Shown: positions 22,014 through 32,591 of the stretch, piece by piece | Layout: the number at the start of each line of letters is the position of its first letter | Position numbering within the stretch: position 1 is the first letter of the stretch | Source of the DNA: JBDHUW01 sp039809345 | Lineage (GTDB): Bacteria > Patescibacteriota > Gracilibacteria > Absconditabacterales > Absconditicoccaceae | Assembly (NCBI GenBank): GCA_039809345.1 | Contig: JBDHUW010000001.1 | Coordinates: 124,001-188,000, forward strand | Direction of reading: 5' to 3' | Length of the DNA: 64,000 nucleotides | Program-made: the position numbers and the translations under genes | Notes under the pieces: generated by a model | The model's database searches: none | What the model was told of the DNA's origin: nothing | The model's input: only the letters and a program-made list of their open reading frames with translations

Positions 22014-22757
22014 ATGACTATGCATAAATCAGTAGTTCCCAATTTAGATGGGAGGGATGGGGCAGATAAAAATGAAGCAAGACTTGTCGAAGAAAGCTCT
22101 TTGTGATATCGTAACGTACCTCGATGAAAATATATCCATGTTTCAGAATTGGTATACAGTGATGGTGCTGTCAAGTATAAGGTAAGGTGACAAAAATATA
22201 CAGTGGAAGAAAATGAGAGAATAAGTGATGAGACGGAGAACTTTGTATTTATATGAACAGAGGAAGAAATAAAGAAGAAATGGGGTGATGGATTTTTGAA
22301 GGTTCATCCAGATGTTTATAGGGCTGCAGAAATTACCAGAAAAAACCAAAATGATGCCGCATATATTTTGAAGCTTTCAACTTTTGGCGATTTGGACACA
22401 AAAGAACAGGTGAACACGATAGCCAATGAAATTGTACAAGCGTATTCTAATATAATCGAAGTTAATAAGAAAAAAAACAGCTCCTCTTCACCAAAAAAAG
22501 ATGAATGGATCGATATCCGAAATTCTAATGTATACGACAGCTCAAAGATTAGAGAGTATTTTGCTGCCCTGGGGGGAAAATCTCTTGAAAAAGAAAGAAG
22601 TTTCATTGTCGCTTTGACTAAAGAACTTAAAGATAGATGATATAAGCTACGAAGATCATCGTCTGATTATTTCTTTTCATCAGACCCTTGACGACAAAAA
22701 AGATGATCCATTCAATTGGCTCCCCTTACAGAAAGTGATAAGTTAGATGATGAATAA
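22014..22757 (+). CDS. Hypothetical soluble protein
   Basis: 247 residues, no signal peptide or membrane helix. The N-terminal half is charged (EENERISDETENFVFIG), the middle is helical (AAEITRKNQNDAAYILKL), with a Ser/Lys linker (KKKNSSSSPKKDEW) at about 163-176 and a C-terminal part ending DKLDDE. SKIREYFAALGGKSLEKERSF resembles a small globular motif but I cannot name it. Seven TGA codons. It stands alone between tRNA-Arg and a terminator. Confidence 0.75.
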
Positions 22758-22787
22758 ATCCCATATTAATACATAATACCTCAGTAA

Positions 22788-22820
22788 TCTCGATTGGTTC
22801 CCATGCCAATCGATTTTTTT
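22788..22820 (+). terminator. Intrinsic terminator
   Basis: CGATTGG and CCAATCG pair around TTCCCATG and are followed by seven T. It ends the 22014 gene transcript. Confidence 0.8.
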
Positions 22821-22882
22821 GTATTCTAAAATAGACGACACTAAAAATATTAAAAGTTCTTTATTGATAAAGTCAACATCTA

Positions 22883-22910
22883 TTGCAATCGGTACATCGT
22901 TGTGTATAAT
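22883..22910 (+). promoter_or_regulatory. Sigma-70-like promoter
   Basis: TTGCAA (22883-22888) and TATAAT (22905-22910) with 16 bases between. It lies 30 bases before the ATG at 22941 and is the most consensus-like promoter I found in the window. Confidence 0.6.
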
Positions 22911-22940
22911 TGGAGGTACAAATCAAAAAACACAATTTTT

Positions 22941-23993
22941 ATGAAAAACTCAAAAAAATTAATTATGGGGCTGATGCTCCAAGTGGCAGTATTGTTGTTT
23001 TCAGTTGCGTTGTTTGCGCAGGAGAAAACCGTATTTGTAAAGAGGGAAAGCGGAGGCGTGGAAGCAATCTTACTTTCTCAGGGCGATTCGATTTATGAGT
23101 TCCCAGCAAATCTTGAATCGGTTCCGGGCTCACCCGAGCAGAAATTGGATCTACTCATGCATAAGGTGGAGTACTATGCTATCCCGTTTGTTCAAAGAAA
23201 CACCCCAGAGAACAGCTGGGTTCCATTTACGCCTGTTAGGGAGGTGGTTGGCCTGGACACGATTAGGCTATCTGGCGATAATCGCCTGGATGTTTACCCA
23301 GGTGTAGTGAAAATAAGGATAAATGAATCTATGACACAGAGACTTAGAATCTTATTTTATCTGCCCTCATTGGTATTTGTTTTGGGGTGGGGGTTTCTGC
23401 TTTGGGGTCTAAAGGAGAAGAGGAGGTTAGATTACATGGTTGCAATATTTCTTATTGCATTCCCACTATTTTGTCTTTTGCTTGTGCAAATGATCCCAAG
23501 GAGTGAACATCTCCACTCCTTGAACATTCCAATAGTTATTTTAAACATATCTTTTTTGTCGGTGCATATCTTACTGCTTAAAATATGCACAGCCAAACAA
23601 AAAAAGTGGGACGCCAAAAGAAGAGCTATCAATGCCGGACCCACCATCGCCTCACTTATTATGTTAATGATGGGGTGTTCGATAACAGCTCTCTCCCAGG
23701 ATACTCCCCACAAGAGAGAAATCCTATCTACTCCGATGATAGTGGCGGATATTGTAGTTGACTCTGTTCTAGCCGCCCGTCAGGAGGCGTTTAAACAGCA
23801 GGTCGATACAACGACGACTGTCCAAGCCAAATCTACCGTGCCACAAAGGCAGGGCAGCTCTGGGCTGACTATTGTCTCGTTTATTGCATGCGCGGTAGTT
23901 GCGTGGTATATATTGTACCGAGCATCTGCCTCCTCTCACAGAGAAGATGTTTCAGAATCAACTATGCCTGACTATCAAAATCATCAGACGTAG
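22941..23993 (+). CDS. Exported membrane protein with no TGA codons; probable transfer from Bacteroidota-like donor
   Basis: 350 residues with a signal peptide ending in LFSVALFAQE, a form common in Bacteroidota. An extracytoplasmic part (to about 130) precedes a helix, a KEKRR loop and two more helices, then a segment (GCSITALSQD) and a last helix near the C-terminus. I recognise no family. Unlike neighbouring TGA-rich genes it contains no TGA and writes glycine as GGG, GGC, GGT and GGA; it also uses CTG and CGC. It has its own promoter and a GC-rich terminator. This fits a recent acquisition from a standard-code donor. The longer frame from 22902 lacks support. Confidence 0.8.
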   Translation: MKNSKKLIMGLMLQVAVLLFSVALFAQEKTVFVKRESGGVEAILLSQGDSIYEFPANLESVPGSPEQKLDLLMHKVEYYAIPFVQRNTPENSWVPFTPVREVVGLDTIRLSGDNRLDVYPGVVKIRINESMTQRLRILFYLPSLVFVLGWGFLLWGLKEKRRLDYMVAIFLIAFPLFCLLLVQMIPRSEHLHSLNIPIVILNISFLSVHILLLKICTAKQKKWDAKRRAINAGPTIASLIMLMMGCSITALSQDTPHKREILSTPMIVADIVVDSVLAARQEAFKQQVDTTTTVQAKSTVPQRQGSSGLTIVSFIACAVVAWYILYRASASSHREDVSESTMPDYQNHQT

Positions 23994-24059
23994 GGGATTC
24001 ATACCCCAACAAAAGACTACCCTAAACAAAAACACCAAATCACAACTACCTTCTACCAC

Positions 24060-24088
24060 GGCCCTGGAATCTCCCGGGGCCTTTTTTC
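24060..24088 (+). terminator. GC-rich intrinsic terminator
   Basis: GGCCCTGG pairs with CCGGGGCC (one G-U) around AATCTC, followed by six T. Much richer in GC than other terminators here. It follows the TGA-free gene and may have come with it. Confidence 0.8.
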
Positions 24089-24308
24089 ATAAAAAATATA
24101 AAATGTTGTCACAAGTTGACAAGGTGTTCGTATAGAGTGTGCTGGGTGGGGAACATTCGGCTTGATTAAGCCCTCAAAAAATACTCTTGCAATTGGATAG
24201 AAAATGTCTATTTTGTAGAGTAACCGTGTGAAAACACGGATGGGATGTTTTATCAAATCTTCGGATGTTAACCATTCGTTTATTTATCTTTTTTTTATAA
24301 GCACACAC
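24089..24308 (+). other. Leader of the S-layer-like gene
   Basis: 220 bases without a gene. TTGCAA (24187-24192), 16 bases, then TATTTT (24209-24214) could be a promoter, sharing the -35 box and spacing of the promoter at 22883. A TTGACA at about 24116 has no -10 at the right distance. GCACACACATG precedes the start and there is no ribosome-binding site. Confidence 0.35.
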
Positions 24309-27300
24309 ATGCTAAAAAAGCTTATCGCTAGTGGAGGTGCTGCTATGATCGCTCTTACAAGCCTTGCTCAAGGACTTGTATACGGTGCTCCAGCTGTTAC
24401 AGACCCAGAACTGATTGATGCGGTTTCTTGGGCTTATGACGCTGGTCTCACTAAGTACTCAGATGCAGACGCATTCATGCCTTACAACAATTTAACAAGA
24501 GAACAATTTGCAAAGTTTGCAAGTGAGTTCGCTATGAATGAACTAGACATCCTTCCAGATGCTAGCAAAAACTGTGTATTCGACGATGAATCTTCATTTG
24601 ACTCTTCATTGTCAAATGCGATCCTCGCCGCATGTCAACAAGGACTCATGATGGGTTCTGCAGGAAAATTTATGCCAAAACAACTCGTTACTAGAGGGCA
24701 AGTTGCTACTGTAGTATCAAGAATGCTTGGTGAAATCGACGCAATGTCTTCTGAACAAGCACATTTTGATTACCTTAAATCAGAAGGTATCATGAATGTA
24801 GCAAACCTATCATCTTCTATCACTAGAGGTGATGCGTTGTTGGTTCTTTACAGAATCGCTGCTCCAGCTGAAGATCTTTGTGATCTAGATCCTACACTTC
24901 CAGGTTGTGGAGATGAGGATACAGACGGAGATGACGATGGAGAAGTAGTAATCATCAAAGAAGGTGACCTTCAAATCTCTCTAAATCCATCTTCTCCAGC
25001 TAATATGTCATCTGTTCCAACAAATGGTGTATCTAAGTTTGCTACTGTAGACTTCACTGCTGGAACTAAAGATGTTACAGTTTCTACTGTATCATTGGTA
25101 AGAGGTGGTCTTGGAGACAGAGAAGATATTGATAGAGTTTACTTCGAAGTAAACGGAGTAAGAGTTTCTTCAAGATCTACTATCTCATCTGACAATACTG
25201 CTGTGTTGAGCTTTGCTCCAGCATTGGTAGTACCTGCAGGTGAAACTGTATCTGTAGATTTGGTTGCTGAGCTTTCTGCTCTTTCTGGTGGTTCTGAACA
25301 TAACTTCAGATCAACTGCTGTAGAATCTTCTGCTGCTACTGTAAATGGTGTATTCACTACGGCTACACTTAGAACAGCTAACTATACAGTTCGTGGAGTT
25401 ACCTTCACAAACCAAAATGTATCAACTACATACCAAGGAAATGAAGCTACTGTAGAACTTGGAAGATTCCAACTTCAAAACCAAGGAACTTCAACTATCG
25501 ATGTAAATGTGAAAGCTGTTACATTGAGAAATGTAGGAAATGGTGACATTTCTACAGGGTTGACTGACCTCAAGCTTTTGAGATCTGGAACTCCAGTTTC
25601 ATCATCAGTAATCATCAATGGTAGAGATCTAACATTCGTGTTGGCTGACACTATCAAGGATGGTCAAACTGCAGTATATACTATCGACGCTAAAGTAGCG
25701 CAAGTAGAAAATACAAACGGTGATACATACAAATTCATCTTGAGACAAACTACAGATCTCAATGCTTCTGAAGCTCCAACAGGATTCAGAACAGCTGTAA
25801 CTTCAACTGCAAACGTAGCTAATGATACAACTGCTTCTCAAAGCTATACTGTAAGTGGTGGTGAATTGAGATTCGTAAGAGACTCATCTGAAACTCTTTC
25901 TAAGAATGTTACTAAGGGATCACTCCAAGTAGTATTCATGAAAGGTACAATCAACGCTAAACAACCAATCCTTTTGGAAGATCCAAGATTGACTGTAGCA
26001 CAAGGAGGTGCACTTGCTAATCAAATCAGCAATGTAGCTAAGAAGTTCTACATGCAAATTGGTTCTACTGTAATGACTTGGACTCCTTCAACTGTAGCTG
26101 CTAATGGAACTGCTCAGTTTGATGGATCAGTTACTGTAAACGGAACAGTACCATTCTCAGTATATGCTGATATCGATGCTAATGCATCTTATACTCAGCC
26201 TATATCATTTGGTCCTCTTGCTTACAGTTCATTCTCAAACGGTAGAATTGAATACCTAAGCAATCAAAACGCTGTCGCTGCAAATTCAGTAGTAGGTACT
26301 GTAGCAGGTATTAGCGTGTCTGTAGTAGATACACAATTGGCTGTATCAAGATCTGATGGTCTCGGTACAATCGTATACTCTACAAACAATGCTCAAAGCA
26401 AGAATATCTACGGTGTGAAATTGACAAACAATCAAGATAATCCAGTAAGAGTAAATGCAATCACAGTTACTCCAAGTAACGCGCCAGCATTCAACAATGG
26501 ATTGTCACTTACACTGAAGAATGGTTCAACTGCTCTTCAAACTAAGACTCTAAGTGGTGCTACTACATTCAATGGTCTAAACATCATTGTAAGTAAGAAT
26601 ACACCAGTAGAACTTATGTTTGAGGCTGACTTCTTGTCAACTATCGCAACTTCATCACAAGGTACATTCGCTGTATCGTTCAATGCTGGAGATGTGAAAG
26701 ATAATGTGACTTCAAATGATGCTACTGTAACTGGTACGCCAGCTACTTCAGCAGTATTGACTATTATCGAAGCTGGTACTGTAAATATCTCAAACTCTAC
26801 AACTTCAACTCAAGGATTCTTGGCTTCTAGCTTCTTGCCTAAGAAATTAGGTTCGATCACTATGCAAGCTATCAATGACGATCTTAGAGTAGATGCAGTA
26901 TATGTTCAATTGAATGGTTCTGGTGCATTTAGTGGTCAAGTAGGAAATGTATTGAGTTCTCTTACACTTAGAGATTCTACAGATTCTACTGTAGCTACTG
27001 AATCAAGTAGAGATAGCACTGTAGCTGGATTCAACGATATCGTTAAATTCACTTCATTTGCTAATGATACTGTAATCCCTGTAGGATGATCAAAGACATT
27101 CGACATCTACGGTATAGTAGGAAATGTAAATTCTGCATCTAGCGCTGGTGAATTCAACATCACTCTTGCTACTGCTTACGATGATTCTACATACTCTGAT
27201 GAGTTTAGTGGTTCAAGATTGCTTTCAGTAAACGCTGGTAGATATGTGAACTCTGGATCTGTAACTGCAAATGCAGTGTTGTCTAACAACTTCGCAATTG

Positions 27301-27752
27301 TTGCTACGTTCCCTAACGTATCTAAGGTAGCTGATGGTAATTCTACTGATCTATTGACATTCAGAATTACTAACCCAGGTTCAACAAACCTAATCGTTGA
27401 TCAAATCGAATACTTTGCTAACGCTCAATCAAGTGGTGATATAGCTAAGCCATTCAAGATCTTCAATGGTGGTACACAACTTGCTGCTGGTACGATAACT
27501 GCTGGTGCTTCTACAGCTATAGCAATGTCTCCAGTAACAATCGCTGGTGGTCAATCAGTAACTCTTACAGTTAAATTAGATGCTCCATTTACAAACACTG
27601 CAAACAATCCTAATGCAGGAAATAGAGTATTCCAAATCCAAAACGTAAGATACTCACAAACATTCTCTAACGGTACTACAAGTGCCTTCGGATTTGTTCC
27701 TGCTGGGTTCACTACATCTGTAGGTCTTCCAGTTGCTGCTGCTAACTTCTAG
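24309..27752 (+). CDS. Large SLH-domain surface (S-layer-like) protein
   Basis: 1147 residues. A signal peptide (ending near GLVYGAP) is followed by SLH repeats: NNLTREQFAKFASEF, KQLVTRGQVATVVSRM and SSITRGDALLVLYRI within about residues 30-195. SLH domains bind pyruvylated wall polymer. An acidic linker (DEDTDGDDDGE) leads into a long series of beta-sandwich segments. Codon use is strongly biased, AGA for Arg and GGT/GGA for Gly, and just one TGA occurs (27087), so this is probably a very abundant protein. The C-terminus (NNPNAGNRVFQIQNV) is shared with the protein at 37339. Start at 24309 rather than 24228, because the signal peptide begins there. A terminator follows. Confidence 0.9.
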
Positions 27753-27786
27753 TTGGTTGCTCACTCTGTGAGATTTATAGAAAAAG

Positions 27787-27815
27787 AAACCTCTTCGAAA
27801 GAAGGGGTTTTTTTG
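27787..27815 (+). terminator. Intrinsic terminator of the S-layer-like gene
   Basis: AACCTCTTC and GAAGGGGTT pair around GAAA, followed by a run of T. It lies 34 bases after the TAG stop. Confidence 0.85.
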
Positions 27816-27832
27816 TTGATTGGGGGAGTTGG

Positions 27833-27848
27833 GAGAGACCGGTCTCTC
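27833..27848. repeat. REP-like palindrome, copy 1
   Basis: Perfect 16-base palindrome with core AGAGACCGGTCTCT. Lies between the S-layer-like gene terminator and the transposase gene. Confidence 0.85.
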
Positions 27849-27912
27849 TGTGTAATTTTTCATACTTTTGTCAGTAGTTTTCGGGGACTGGTTTAGTATA
27901 GAGGGGCGATTT

Positions 27913-27926
27913 TGTGACCGGTCTCT
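27913..27926. repeat. REP-like palindrome, copy 2 (degenerate)
   Basis: TGTGACCGGTCTCT: the right arm and centre match the core, the left arm differs at two positions. It lies 19 bases upstream of the transposase start, on the same side as copy 1. Confidence 0.7.
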
Positions 27927-27944
27927 TTATCACTAGCCAAACCT

Positions 27945-28433
27945 ATGGGAAATTATCGTCCGCCATTCCTAAAAGGATGCTATTATCACGTGTTCAATAG
28001 GGGGTATATGAAGCAGACGCTTTTTTATACGCCCCTTGATTATCAAAAATATCTCCAGATTATAGACGAGTGTCAAAAGGAATATCCTATGATAGTTATC
28101 TATATTTTCTGCTTACTACCAAATCATTTTCATTTTCTCTTACAACAAGACAGGGATTGATTATATATATCTGAGTTTATGAGGAGAGTACAATGAGCTT
28201 ATGCAAACTATTATAAAGTCAAATATGCCAATATAAGATGAATTCCGATTGTAGAGTGAAGATATAAGGCTAAGTTAATAGATACCAATGATTACCTGCT
28301 AGAATGCTACAACTACATCCACAACAATCCAATTAAACACAACCTGGTCGAGAGTGTTGACAAACGACCCTATTTATTCCTAAAGAGACCGGTCTCCCTC
28401 CTATGCCCAGCTATCTTTGACAAAACTTTCTAA
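27945..28433 (+). CDS. REP-associated tyrosine transposase (RAYT, IS200/TnpA_REP-like)
   Basis: 162 residues. HVFNRGYMKQTLFYTPLDY opens the Y1 transposase fold, LLPNHFHFLLQQ carries the HUH metal site (His-x-His), and YNYIHNNPIKHNLVES is the RAYT tail. These single-strand nucleases cut and join DNA at REP hairpins. The gene is flanked by the palindrome AGAGACCGGTCTCT: copies 1 and 2 upstream, copy 3 within its own 3' end. Four TGA codons read as Gly, so it has long resided in a UGA-recoded genome. Its last 31 bases overlap the start of ksgA. The catalytic Tyr is probably in NYYKVKY. Confidence 0.85.
28384..28397. repeat. REP-like palindrome, copy 3
   Basis: AGAGACCGGTCTCC, one base from perfect. 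Inside the 3' end of the transposase gene (encoding RPVS) and 5 bases before the ksgA start. Confidence 0.8.
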
Positions 28434-29200
28434 AAGATTCCACATATACTATTTTCATAGCCCAAAAGGTGGGTAAGATTTGTGATGATTTGAAGTTGGA
28501 GCAGTGTATCGAGATTGGACCAGGGAAATGAGCATTGACGAAGAAGCTTATAGCCATAGTAGATAGGCCTTTGGTGTTGCTCGAAAAGGACGAAACTCTG
28601 GTGCCCCATATGCAGCAGTTTCTGGATGCACCCTGAAATCACAAAATCGATTTGATAATGGGTGACGCATTGGCCCTAGATACCGCTTCTCTCCTAGAGC
28701 AAAAGTGACGAAACCCCGCCCAGACTATCGTGGTCGGTAATTTGCCTTATTATATCACATCGCCATTGATTACGAAGTTTTTTGGATGACGAGATGCTGT
28801 GTTTCCTGCAGGTGTGTTTATGGTGCAAAAAGAGGTGGCTGATAAGATCAGGTGGGATGCGGAGAAAAAGAGCTTTCTGTGGCGGTTATTGAACTATCAG
28901 TATGAGGTAAAATATCTCAAGACGGTACCAGCCAAGGCATTTTCACCTGCTCCCAAAGTCCAGTCGGCGATATTTTCATTGGTTGAGAAAAAAGAAAAGC
29001 CATCGTTTTCATATACAGAAATGATTTGGGTGCTCGATCAGATTTCTAAGTACAAAAGGAAGACGCTGGGCAAATGCCGGAAGATGGCTACTCCTGAGCT
29101 TGCAAAAAAATACCCCTTACCAGAGGATTTGTCTGGTAAGAGGTTGGAGGAGATTGGTTTGGAGGAAATGGGGAGGATACTCGTAGAGACCGGTCTCTAA
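28403..29200 (+). CDS. ksgA: 16S rRNA adenine dimethyltransferase KsgA
   Basis: 265 residues. YLGQNFL at the start, IEIGPGKGALT as SAM motif I (one glycine TGA), LEKDE, MGDAL, then VVGNLPYYITSPLI with the NLPYY catalytic motif, and FSPAPKVQSAIF. KsgA dimethylates two adjacent adenines in the 3' hairpin of 16S rRNA during small-subunit assembly. ATG 28403 lies just after REP copy 3, inside the transposase 3' end. The gene ends within REP copy 4, whose bases encode the final VETGL and part of the stop. Stop codons of ksgA and the convergent LRR gene overlap. Confidence 0.94.
29184..29199. repeat. REP-like palindrome, copy 4
   Basis: Perfect 16-base palindrome TAGAGACCGGTCTCTA. It contains bases of both the ksgA stop (+) and the stop of the convergent gene (-). 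Confidence 0.88.
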
Positions 29201-32200
29201 AATATAAACAAATCATCCTCAGGTATTTCCTCTTCCTCTGTAGCTGACTGTGTAGCAGCGCTACTTTCTGTTGGTGCTGAAGGCAATGTCACAAGTGGTG
29301 CACTTGGTTGAGCCATGTTGATCACAGTGACTTTTAGAGGTTGCTCTTCAGGGATGTTGTTGTATCACATATCTTGTCGGATTTTCCCCATCAATATACC
29401 CACATCAAAGGCTGATATAGGTGAGCTTGGCTTATAGTTTTTTACTCAGTCAGATGTGGTTGTCACACTTCGTTTATTGAGAACAACTCAGTTTTCCCCT
29501 GCAGTAACTGTTGCAGGAGTGATGACAATGGTTTTTCAATCTGCACCTACTACGGAAGAACCTACTTTGGCTAGTTGTGACATCGCCATAGCCGTAGCCA
29601 TACCGCCACCGCCACCACCAAATGTTCTAGGGATTGATGACGGAGATGGTGCTGGTGTGACTGGTCAGCCACCTCCACCACCGCCAGATGCGCATTGTGT
29701 TTGATTTCACTTCCATGAAGTTCACGCTTTGGAATCTACAAAGGTTGCAGGTGGTTCTCAAAGAGAGGTATTGAGACAGTTGTAGTCTAGGGTGAGAGAT
29801 TGTGGAGAAGCTGGGAAACTTGCTAGGTTAGTGAGTGCGGTCCAAGAAGCAGGTACTGGTCAGGTGAGTTTGTTGTATGATAGGTTGATGATTTGCAGAC
29901 CAGTGAGAGCAGACCAAGAAGACGGGAGAGTTCATACTAGGGTATTGTTCTGTACATTGATTTCCATTAGTTTTATTTGTTGAGACCACGATGAAGGCAG
30001 AGAGCCTGTGAAGGAATTTCCGCTAAAGTTCATTACCTCCATGTCTGTCGATCGAATATCATCAGGAAGGAGTCCACTAAAGTTGTTGTCTGCAACATTT
30101 ACATATCTTAGATCAGGAGAGTTATAGAGGAAGTACGACAATCATGTGTTGAAGTTGTTGTTATCGATCCAAAATTCAAGGAGAGAGTTAATATAAGTCC
30201 AGCTTGCTGGTATTGCGCCAGTGAAGTTGTTGTTGGTTCAAACAAATCTCTCTAGCATTACCATGCCCGATCGACTCTCAGGAAGAGTGCCCTGGAGGTT
30301 GTTGTTTCAAACCTCAAGATAGCGAAGGTTGGCAAGAGTAGACCATGAACTTGGGAGAGTCCCTTGGAGGTTATTGTTACCAATATTTATACTATACAGT
30401 CATGTGTATGTAGACCATGAACTAGGCAATGATCAACTTAACTGGTTAGATGAGAGGTTGATTGCTTCAATCGAGTTGCTGATGGTGTTTGGTAGTGTGC
30501 CATCAAATGAGTTGAATGATAGGTTAGCTTCAAGCAGGTTTGGCATTAGCAAAATGCCTGATAATGATCATCAGATATTGTTGTTTTGTAGGTTCAAATA
30601 TGTGATGTCACTAAGGTTAGAAATACTTGAAGGCATAGTTCATGAGAGCCCAAATGTATCTAAATTTATTCGATTTAGTCCAGTCCCTCCCCATCCATTA
30701 CAAGTTATTCAATCCCAGTCGCATACTGTATCTGGAGTTGTGTCATCTCCACGGAGCCATCAGTTTACCTCAGCAGTCCAATTTTCACATCCTGGAAGTC
30801 CAGGATCTAATACACAAAGACTTCCATTGTCTTCCCAATTGTCTCCATCCATTTCTATATACATATCAACAAGTGCAACGCACTCGTCAAATGATACGTC
30901 TGTGACGGTGTTGCAGTTTACTGTTGGAGTGTACTCGTAGATGGTCGTTTGTGTTGTGTAATTTGAAACAAATCTTGGATCAAGAGAGCCATAGTTGTCT
31001 GAGAAGAGGACTTTGAGGGTGCCGCTACTTATGAAGAAAGTTGCGTTGTTGTCATTGAATTCACCATTTCAAGGAAGAAGAGCTTGAGTACCATGCTGGT
31101 CGGTGTTTATCAATGATAGGTGACCATTGGTTGTGTTTTTAATATAGTATGCAAGATTGTCGTTTGAGCCAGGAAATACTTCATTGCTGTTCCCCAAGAA
31201 GAGGACATATATATCTCAAGAGTAGAGTATAATGTCTTTGACAACTGGTGGTGTTGTTAGCCACATTTCATTTCAATTGGTATATGTATTTACCTGATAA
31301 ATATCCCCATTGATAAAGTCTTTTAGGAAGATATCATCTCATGGTTGATTTCAAGATAGTCATAGATTTTGTGATTCTGTGATAAATAGTCAGTATTGAT
31401 TATTTATAATACTGTTTTTCCATCCCCACGAATATCCAGCGGAAGGTGTTCCTAATTGATCACTACTCATGAGAGAAATTGCTTTTGTGTTTCTGTCCCA
31501 AACAAAGACATCTAGTGTGTTGTTATTGTCTCATACGACAAGGTCGCTGCTTTCACTTGTAAATATTATATATCTTCAGTTTTCTGACATACTCATTGGT
31601 TGTGAGTTGCCAGTACTGTTTCATCAATTTCACAAAGTAGTAGTAACTTTCTCGATGGTATTTGTTAGAAGATCTTTTGTATATATGTCTTGCATTCACA
31701 GAGATCCTCATGTTGTAAGTTTGGTAGAGGTAGATACAAAAACCACATATCTTCCATCGCTATTTACAAATGTTGGTGAGGCTGTGTTCAATACATATCA
31801 ATCGTTCGGCAAACCATCAGTTGTGTTTGACACTAAGACGGTAGTGTTGTTTACCGTGTCTCTCATGTACAGTTGAAATGTACTTTCACCGGTTTGTACT
31901 GCGTTGTTTGCGTCTGTTACAAAAAACACATATCTGAAGTCATCAGAGGCACCCATAAGATGTACTACGCCACTAAGGTAGTCGCCGCTATATGGTACTG
32001 TCACACGAGTTGTAGAGTTGTTGATGGCGTCTCTTATAAAAATATCTTTGGTTAAATATGTGTCCTCAGGTACTAGTCATGCGAAATATGTACTGAACAA
32101 AACATGAGTACCGCTTTGATTTAAGATTACTGTATTGTCAGGGTCTGCTACAGCCATTGGGAAATCTCAATTTGGAAGAGCAGTAATAAGTTTTGTTGTG

Positions 32201-32481
32201 TTGGTAGATCTTTCATACCAGAAAATGTCATCAGATCCATTTGTGTCTCCTGTGAGTATTGTAGCCGATGAAGAAGAAAACACTATGCGATTTCAGTCTT
32301 CGGAAACTGTTCTAGAGGGACTGTCTCCGCTGACTCAATCAGCAACTTTTATTATTTGCTGCCTAAACGCCCCATTCGCATCCTTTACGACATACGTCAC
32401 AAATCAATATGCTGTTTGCTGAAAGAGGATCAATATGCTCAAAAGTACAGTAAGGATTTTTCTGGTTCTAAAATATGCCAT
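29197..32481 (-). CDS. Secreted protein with beta-propeller-like and plant-type LRR regions
   Basis: 1094 residues on the minus strand. N-terminal signal helix (KILTVLLSILILFQ), then repeated blades in about residues 50-400 with text such as DGRYVVFVS and DDFRYVFFVTDA, as in WD40-like/TolB propellers. The second half is leucine-rich repeats of the plant-specific type: NVADNNFSG, NFSGNSFTGSLPSSW, NLSYNKLTGPVPASW. Near the C-terminus a poly-Gly stretch and an acidic SATEEEEIPEDDL tail follow. LRRs bind proteins, so an adhesin or host-contact role is plausible. The blades resemble those of the protein at 54828. Its stop overlaps REP copy 4 and the ksgA stop. Confidence 0.87.
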
Positions 32482-32591
32482 GGTGGACTTTTACTATTAA
32501 ATACTATAAATATAGTTGCTTTTTTCAGATAAACAAATAAACGATTGAACTGTGAGAAAATAAGAATTAATTTATTGGCAATGTGTGTATT

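Noticed and set aside
22902..22940. Upstream extension of the TGA-free gene to 22902
   Set aside because: The added residues overlap the promoter -10 box, and the signal peptide starts at 22941.
24116..24121. TTGACA as the promoter of the S-layer-like gene
   Set aside because: No -10 box at 16-18 bases downstream.
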